Positions 8,846-12,661 of a stretch of 12,661 nucleotides of DNA are shown here, piece after piece. The stretch lies in the NCBI GenBank assembly GCA_051117315.1, contig JBNPEA010000063.1, forward strand, positions 1 through 12,661, written 5' to 3'. The DNA comes from Salinarimonas sp051117315 (lineage in GTDB: Bacteria; Pseudomonadota; Alphaproteobacteria; Rhizobiales; Beijerinckiaceae). The position numbers were made by a program, and so were the translations under genes. The notes beneath the pieces are model-generated. The model was not told the DNA's origin. It saw nothing but the letters and a program-made list of their open reading frames with translations, and made no database searches. The stretch's first letter is position 1; the number at the start of each line of letters is the position of its first letter.

Positions 8846-8968
8846 TCAGAAAAAAGCCCCAGGGATCAAGAGCTTGCCCCGGCCGTCGCGCTCCCGCACC
8901 CGTCGCGGCGGCAGTCGGCAGAGCATGAATGACGGATTACAAATTTTGCCATTCGTCATGGTTGACAT
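8846..8968 (-). CDS. Doubtful 40-codon ORF (or leader peptide)
   Basis: The frame begins at an ATG at 8968, with a second in-frame ATG at 8959, and ends at 8846. An AAGGA stretch (minus strand, about 8974-8970) is too close to the first ATG but about 10 bases from the second. The 37-40 residue product is Arg/Pro-rich (RLPPRRVRERDGRGK) and ends in GAFF. I recognise no family. The first third is AT-rich and the rest GC-rich. The last codons overlap the U-tailed hairpin at 8850-8875 and the middle overlaps another stem-loop. A structured untranslated RNA is therefore at least as likely as a real gene. Confidence 0.2.
   Translation of the reverse strand: MSTMTNGKICNPSFMLCRLPPRRVRERDGRGKLLIPGAFF
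8850..8875 (-). terminator. Intrinsic terminator-like hairpin with U6 tail
   Basis: On the minus strand AAGCTCT pairs with GGGGCTT (7 pairs, two of them G-U) around an 8-base loop. The last two U's of the stem run into four more, making a run of six. This is the only hairpin in the window followed by a U-run. It lies 116 bases after the tetR stop and about 100 bases upstream of the predicted mdh start. It would end tetR, or a short RNA between them, before mdh begins. The stem is only moderately stable. Confidence 0.45.
8882..8912 (-). other. Stem-loop upstream of the U-tailed hairpin
   Basis: Nine-base arms (8882-8890 with 8904-8912) pair with a single mismatch around a 13-base loop. Together with the terminator-like hairpin 6 bases further on, this gives a two-hairpin RNA of about 65 bases. 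It could be the tetR 3' untranslated region, a small RNA or an mdh leader element. Confidence 0.35.
8929..8959. promoter_or_regulatory. Imperfect inverted repeat in AT-rich island
   Basis: ATGACGGAT (8929-8937) and ATTCGTCAT (8951-8959) are inverted copies with 8 of 9 bases matching. Their centres are 22 bases apart, close to two helical turns, and the 13-base spacer is AT-rich. The surrounding 8925-8975 is far richer in A and T than the rest of the window. A plus-strand TTGACA (8962-8967) has no matching -10 box. The arrangement fits a protein-binding site or a promoter region. Confidence 0.3.
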
Positions 8969-8990
8969 TTCCTTACCGCCCGTCGAGGGT

Positions 8991-9602
8991 TCAAACCCAG
9001 CCCGCATGCAACGTGCGGAGCACGACGTCGAGCATGGTCGAGAGCCGCTGGTCGAGCACGCCGGCCGGGACGCGCACGTCGATGCGGACCATCACCGGGT
9101 TCACGAACCGCTGCACGGCATCGATGACGAAGGCCATCGCTCGCTCCCGGTCCCGCGGCGCGAAGGTCTCGGTGGCGATCCCCTCCTCGAGGATGCGCTC
9201 GAGCAGGCGCAGCTGGCGACCACGGTGCTTGCGGGCGATCCCACGCGAGGTCTCGACCGCCGAGACGTAGACGTCGAACACCGCCGGATTGTCCACCGCG
9301 CAATCCCGGTAGGCGCGGGCGATGGCGAGCACGAATCGCTCGAGCTTGTCCGCCACCGGGTCCGGCCCGTCGACGATGTCGGCGAGCGCGTCCTCGACCT
9401 CGCGCAGCCATTGGCCGGCCACGGCATCGATCAGGTCTGCCTTGGACGGATAGTAGCGATAGACGTTGGCGTGAGTCATTCCCGCCTCCTCCGCCACGCC
9501 GGTGACGGTGAGCCGGCGCGGCCCGTATCGCGCGAGGTGGTCGGTGGCGATGCGCAGGAGGCGGATGTCGGTGGCGGTCTCGGCGGGCGGGCGCGGTGGC
9601 AC
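8991..9602 (-). CDS. TetR/AcrR-family transcriptional regulator
   Basis: A 203-residue one-domain-sensor DNA-binding protein. The N-terminal TetR helix-turn-helix covers about 15-61, with LTVTGVAEEAGMTHANVYRYY (31-51) as helix-turn-helix and the SKADLIDAV turn following it. The remaining 140 or so residues are helical and variable, as expected for a ligand-binding and dimerisation domain whose ligand cannot be inferred. The start is a GTG at 9602, supported by a GAGGAG ribosome binding site 6 bases upstream. No transporter or enzyme gene, the usual partner of such regulators, lies next to it within the window. It faces away from the chemoreceptor gene and shares the 227-base divergent region with it. 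It could repress itself, the chemoreceptor gene or the mdh cluster; none of this is shown. An 11-base dyad (GCGGG-A-CCCGC, 9617-9627) lies just before its ribosome binding site. Confidence 0.9.
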   Translation of the reverse strand: MPPRPPAETATDIRLLRIATDHLARYGPRRLTVTGVAEEAGMTHANVYRYYPSKADLIDAVAGQWLREVEDALADIVDGPDPVADKLERFVLAIARAYRDCAVDNPAVFDVYVSAVETSRGIARKHRGRQLRLLERILEEGIATETFAPRDRERAMAFVIDAVQRFVNPVMVRIDVRVPAGVLDQRLSTMLDVVLRTLHAGWV

Positions 9603-9608
9603 GTTGGG

Positions 9609-9614
9609 CTCCTC
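9609..9614 (-). promoter_or_regulatory. Ribosome binding site deciding the tetR GTG start
   Basis: GAGGAG on the minus strand is separated by 6 bases from the GTG at 9602. This strong match supports GTG over downstream ATG codons, which would remove part of the helix-turn-helix. Confidence 0.7.
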
Positions 9615-9657
9615 GGGCGGGACCCGCAGCCTAGAGCATCATCGCCGCGCTTGGACA

Positions 9658-9711
9658 CCGCCCGGGCTCGGACCCCGCGCCGCCGCCGGCGCGTGGTCCG
9701 AGCCCGGGCGG
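9658..9711. repeat. 54-base near-perfect inverted repeat between divergent genes
   Basis: The arms 9658-9682 and 9687-9711 are 25 bases each with one mismatch (C9675/T9694): 17 outer pairs, the mismatch, then 7 inner pairs, with a CGCC loop. It is the most stable predicted hairpin in the window. It stands upstream of both tetR and the chemoreceptor gene, where neither should need a terminator. It could be a leftover transcription barrier, a REP-like palindrome, a protein-binding dyad or a remnant of the event that brought these genes in. Confidence 0.65.
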
Positions 9712-9714
9712 GCA

Positions 9715-9817
9715 CATGCGAGCAATGTGAGTATTTTACTAAAGGGAAACTCCCGTCGTGCATCAGTTCGAGTCATGAAACGCGTCGCGTAATGAAAGAT
9801 TGCGCGGACGAGCGCCC
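9715..9817 (+). promoter_or_regulatory. AT-richer upstream region of the chemoreceptor gene
   Basis: Base composition drops to AT-rich here after the big hairpin, with AGTA-TTT-TACT (9730-9740) as a small perfect dyad. This is where the chemoreceptor promoter should be, but I find no sigma70, sigma28 or sigma54 pair that I would defend. Confidence 0.25.
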
Positions 9818-9824
9818 AAGGGGG
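9818..9824 (+). promoter_or_regulatory. Ribosome binding site deciding the chemoreceptor GTG start
   Basis: AAGGGGG lies 5 bases before the GTG at 9830. The longer alternative, a TTG at 9800, has no properly spaced site, so the shorter protein is preferred. Confidence 0.6.
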
Positions 9825-9829
9825 TCTAC

Positions 9830-11893
9830 GTGCACTTCACGAATCTCTCCATCCGCTCCAAGCTGATTCTCCTGTCGGGCCTCCTGTTCGTCGTGGCGAT
9901 GGCGGCGGTGACCTTCATCGGCTCGGCGATCATGACCGCATCGGTGCGCGCGCAGTCCGAGCGTACCGCGGCCGCCGAGCTCGAGCGCACCGCGGCGACC
10001 GTGTCCGAGGACATCGGCCGCGCGGTTCTCGCAGCCCGCATGGGCGCGCGCGGCGTGTCGGGCATGCTGGAGCAGGGCGCGGTCGATCGCGACGCGCTCG
10101 GCGGCTACGTCGCCGCGAACGTCGAGGCCCAGCCGGACCTCGTCGGCATGACGCTCGCCTTCGACCGGGACGCGCTGGACGGCCGCGACGCCGAGCACGT
10201 CGGGCATCCCTATTCCGACGAGGCGGGCCGCTTCGTGCCCTACTTCTTCCGCGCCGCGGACGGCTCGCTCGGCGTCGAGAAGCTGATCATGACGGCCGAC
10301 ACCGGCACCGAGGGCTGGTACGACCGGCCGATGCGCGAGAACCGCGACCTGATCACTCCGCCCTACGTCTACCCGGTCGAGGGCGTCGACGTGCTGATGA
10401 CCACCGTGAGCACGGTCGTGCGGCGCGAGGGCCGCGCGGTGGGCATCTTCACCGCCGACCTGCCCCTGACGGACGTCTCGGCGGGGATCGGCGAGCTGCG
10501 CCCCTTCGGCGTCGGCTCCGTCATGCTGGTGGCGACGGACGACCTCTACGTCGCCCATCCGGACGCGACGCGCCTGGGCCAGCCCGTCGCCGACCCCGCG
10601 ATCCGCGAGATGCTCCTGGCGCCCGCGGGCGTCGGGCGCGCGCTCGTCGACGCCGCCGGGGTCGAGCAGTTCGCGCTCTCGACGCCGGTCGCCTTCGACG
10701 GGCTCGACGAGACCTGGCGCCTGGTCGTGACGGTGCCGATGGAGGCGCTCGTCGCCGATGCGGTCTCCGCGCGCAACTCGATGATCCTCGCGGCGCTCGC
10801 GGCGCTCGCGATCGTGCTCGTCGTCGTCTGGTTCACCGCCCATTCCCTGGCGCGGCCGATCGTCGCCATGACGGCGCGCATGCGCACCCTGGCCGAGGGC
10901 GACACCGGCAGCGAGATCGCGGGGACCGAGCGGGGCGACGAGATCGGCGAGATGGCCCGTGCCGTCGCGGTCTTCCGCACCGGCGCGCTCGAGCGCGAGA
11001 CGCTCTCCGCGGAGCAGGCGCGGGCGCAGGAGCGCGAACGCGCCCGTCAGGTCCGCATCGAGAGCCTCGTCGAGGGCTTCCGCGCCACCGCCGAGGCTCT
11101 GGTCCAGCGTGCCGGGGCGTCCGCCGCCGACCTCGACCGGGTCGCGACCGAGCTCACCGCGCTCGCCGACGGCAGCGCCGGTCGCGCCGAGAGCGCCAGC
11201 CAGGCCGCCGGCCGCGCCTCCGAGGACGTCCGCGCCGTCGCCACCGCCGCCGAGGAGCTCTCCGCCTCGATCGGCGAGATCGCCTCGCAGGTCAGCCGCA
11301 CCACCGAGATCGTCGGCGTCGCGGCGGAGGGCGCCGAGCGCTCGAACGTCAAGGTGGGCGAGCTCGCCAAGGCGGCGAGCCGCATCGGCGAGGTGATCGG
11401 GCTGATCCAGGCCATCGCCGAGCAGACCAACCTGCTGGCGCTGAACGCCACGATCGAGGCCGCGCGGGCCGGAGAGGCGGGCAAGGGCTTCGCGGTCGTC
11501 GCCGCCGAGGTGAAGTCGCTCGCCGACCAGACCGCCAAGGCCACCGAGGAGATCGCGAGCCAGGTCTCCGCCATCCAGGAGGCCACCGGCGAGACGGTGG
11601 AGTCGATCAAGGGCATCACCACCACGATGGACGACGTGCGCGGCTACGCCACGGCCATCGCCTCTGCCATCGAGGAGCAGGGCGCGGCGACAGGCGAGAT
11701 CAGCGGCAACGTCGAGAGCGCCGCCTCGCAGACCGGCGTCGTCGCCGACGACATCGGCCGCCTCACCGCCGCCGTCGGCGAGACCAGCGCCACCGCCGGC
11801 CGGGTGCTCGAGGTGGCGCGCACCGTCAACGCCGCGACGAGCGACCTCGAGCGCGAGATCGACACGTTCCTCAAGTCCGTCGCCGCCGCCTGA
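9830..11893 (+). CDS. Methyl-accepting chemotaxis protein, Cache sensor with HAMP
   Basis: A 687-residue transmembrane chemoreceptor that would signal through CheW and CheA to the flagellar motor. After a short basic N-terminus (MHFTNLSIRSK), a hydrophobic segment at about 11-35 is the first membrane helix. The periplasmic part (about 36-310) resembles a double Cache domain, with EGWYDRP near 161-167 and VGIFTADLPL near 204-213. The second membrane helix is about 317-336, then HAMP with GDEIGEMARAVAVFR (about 369-383), then a long helical signalling domain. Its conserved tip is EQTNLLALNATIEAARAGEA (531-550), continuing GKGFAVVAAEVKSLADQT. The protein ends DTFLKSVAAA, without the NWETF-like CheR tether. 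Trp-Tyr is present, but the arginine of the R-x-W-Y motif of amino-acid-sensing Cache domains is not, so the ligand is unknown. No other che gene is nearby. The GTG start follows a good ribosome binding site. Confidence 0.94.
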   Translation: MHFTNLSIRSKLILLSGLLFVVAMAAVTFIGSAIMTASVRAQSERTAAAELERTAATVSEDIGRAVLAARMGARGVSGMLEQGAVDRDALGGYVAANVEAQPDLVGMTLAFDRDALDGRDAEHVGHPYSDEAGRFVPYFFRAADGSLGVEKLIMTADTGTEGWYDRPMRENRDLITPPYVYPVEGVDVLMTTVSTVVRREGRAVGIFTADLPLTDVSAGIGELRPFGVGSVMLVATDDLYVAHPDATRLGQPVADPAIREMLLAPAGVGRALVDAAGVEQFALSTPVAFDGLDETWRLVVTVPMEALVADAVSARNSMILAALAALAIVLVVVWFTAHSLARPIVAMTARMRTLAEGDTGSEIAGTERGDEIGEMARAVAVFRTGALERETLSAEQARAQERERARQVRIESLVEGFRATAEALVQRAGASAADLDRVATELTALADGSAGRAESASQAAGRASEDVRAVATAAEELSASIGEIASQVSRTTEIVGVAAEGAERSNVKVGELAKAASRIGEVIGLIQAIAEQTNLLALNATIEAARAGEAGKGFAVVAAEVKSLADQTAKATEEIASQVSAIQEATGETVESIKGITTTMDDVRGYATAIASAIEEQGAATGEISGNVESAASQTGVVADDIGRLTAAVGETSATAGRVLEVARTVNAATSDLEREIDTFLKSVAAA

Positions 11894-11897
11894 GAAC

Positions 11898-11925
11898 GCG
11901 CGCGCTCCCGCCTGGGGGCGCGCGC
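11898..11925. terminator. GC-rich hairpin between convergent genes
   Basis: A 12-bp stem (11898-11909 with 11914-11925, one G-U pair in the plus-strand RNA) has a GCCT loop and fills almost all of the 34-base gap between the chemoreceptor and zapE stop codons. It is placed to end both transcripts. There is no U-tract on either side, so efficiency is uncertain. Confidence 0.55.
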
Positions 11926-11927
11926 CC

Positions 11928-12661
11928 TCACGTCTCGACCAGCCCCGTCGTATCCTGCGAGGCGCGGGAATCCGGCCGGCCGTGGGGAAGGCCGAGATAG
12001 TCCTGCGAGGCCATCTCGACGAGCCGCGAGACCGTGCGGTCGAACTCGAAGGCCTCGCGCCCGCGCGTCGCGGTGTAGAGCCCCTGCGGCGCGGCCTGCG
12101 CGGTCGCGAGCAGCTTCACCCGCTCGTCGTACAGCGCGTCGACGAGGGTGATGAAGCGCTTGGCCTCGTTGCGCGTCGTCTCGTTCATCACCGGCACGGC
12201 GTCGATCATCACGGTGTGGAAGTCCCGCGCGATGGCGAGGTAGTCGGAGGCGCCGAGCGGGCGCTCGCACAGGTCGGCGAAGGCGAACCGCGCCACGCCC
12301 GCCGCCGCCTGCGGCACCTCGACCGCGCGTCCCTTCACCGCCACCGCGATGCGCTCGCCACGGTCGCGCCCGGTCAGCGCCTTGAAGGCGCGGTCGAGCG
12401 CGGCCGCCCCGGCCGCGTCGGCGGGCACGTGCCAGACCTCGGCGCCCGAGAGCTTCTCCAGACGGAAGTCGGTGCGCGCGTCGAGCCGCACCACCGCCAT
12501 GCGCGCCTCGATCATGCCGATGAACGGCTCGAACAGCGCGCGGTTGAGCCCGCCCTCGTAGAGCCGCCGCGGCTCGACGTTGGAGGTGGCGATCACGGTG
12601 ACGCCTTCCGCGAACAGCGCCTTGAACAGCCGCCCGAGGATCATCGCGTCGGCGATGTCGG
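11928..12661 (-). CDS. zapE: Cell division protein ZapE / AFG1-family ATPase, N-terminus beyond window
   Basis: The visible 243 C-terminal residues belong to the AFG1/ZapE (ATPase N2B) P-loop family. ZapE in Escherichia coli is a Z-ring-associated ATPase; the mitochondrial relative AFG1/LACE1 acts in protein quality control. The fragment starts in DIADAMILGRLF, just after Walker B. It contains the sensor-1 region ATSNVEPRRLYEGGLNR and then FADLCERPLGASDYLAIA. Next come FHTVMIDAVPVM and the sensor-2-like stretch NEAKRFITLVDALYD, and the fragment ends with FEFDRTVSRLVEM. Walker A and roughly 130-150 N-terminal residues should lie past the right edge. It converges on the chemoreceptor gene. In related genomes as I know them, zapE lies directly upstream of mdh on the same strand, which is the orientation seen here with two genes in between. 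Confidence 0.93.
   Translation of the reverse strand, partial: DIADAMILGRLFKALFAEGVTVIATSNVEPRRLYEGGLNRALFEPFIGMIEARMAVVRLDARTDFRLEKLSGAEVWHVPADAAGAAALDRAFKALTGRDRGERIAVAVKGRAVEVPQAAAGVARFAFADLCERPLGASDYLAIARDFHTVMIDAVPVMNETTRNEAKRFITLVDALYDERVKLLATAQAAPQGLYTATRGREAFEFDRTVSRLVEMASQDYLGLPHGRPDSRASQDTTGLVET

Noticed and set aside
8962..8967. Perfect TTGACA -35 box on the plus strand.
   Set aside because: No -10 box lies 16-18 bases downstream, and it would only transcribe antisense into tetR. It is noted as part of the AT-rich island.
8981..9000. GGGTTCAAACCC resembling a tRNA T-arm, hinting at a tRNA remnant or attachment site.
   Set aside because: The flanking bases do not pair as a 5-bp T-stem, no anticodon arm or acceptor stem is present, and the stretch contains the end of the tetR reading frame.
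9710..9724. Possible sigma54 -24/-12 promoter before the chemoreceptor gene.
   Set aside because: GG and GC fall at the right spacing, but the bases between do not match the TGGCAC and TTGC blocks.
8841..9866. A 341-codon plus-strand frame opposite tetR.
   Set aside because: It is antisense to a well-supported TetR gene with a good ribosome binding site, and its product is low in complexity.

Overview
The window is GC-rich throughout and reads as the chromosome of an alphaproteobacterium, most likely in the order Hyphomicrobiales (Rhizobiales). The gene order zapE / mdh-sucC-sucD-sucA-odhB-lpd is the order I associate with that group, and the SucA, OdhB and Mdh sequences have the alphaproteobacterial character. 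No CRISPR array, transposase, tRNA or rRNA is visible.

Bases 1-8670 hold six genes on the minus strand, transcribed from high to low coordinates: mdh (malate dehydrogenase), sucC and sucD (succinyl-CoA synthetase beta and alpha), sucA (2-oxoglutarate dehydrogenase E1), odhB/sucB (E2) and lpd (E3, cut by the left edge). Together they cover the TCA steps 2-oxoglutarate to succinyl-CoA to succinate, plus malate to oxaloacetate. sucC and sucD are 20 bases apart. The other four gaps each carry a perfect or near-perfect stem-loop, and the largest gap, sucD-sucA (201 bases), also has a structured sucA leader. A sigma70-like promoter with a dyad over its -35 box lies before mdh.

Bases 8671-9829 are the least ordinary part. 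They hold the mdh promoter region, a U-tailed terminator-like hairpin, an AT-rich island with an inverted repeat, a doubtful 40-codon reading frame, a TetR-family regulator gene (minus strand, GTG start) and a 54-base near-perfect hairpin between tetR and the divergent gene on its other side.

Bases 9830-11893 (plus strand) encode a membrane chemoreceptor with a periplasmic Cache-type sensor, HAMP and a cytoplasmic signalling domain. It converges on zapE (minus strand, cut by the right edge), with a GC-rich hairpin in the short gap. The tetR and chemoreceptor genes look like an insertion of accessory genes between zapE and mdh.

I do not see a clearly new multi-gene system. The enzymes are ordinary and intact. 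The points worth a second look are non-coding: the repeated intercistronic hairpins, the mdh and sucA control regions, the structured stretch 8846-8968 and the large hairpin at 9658-9711.
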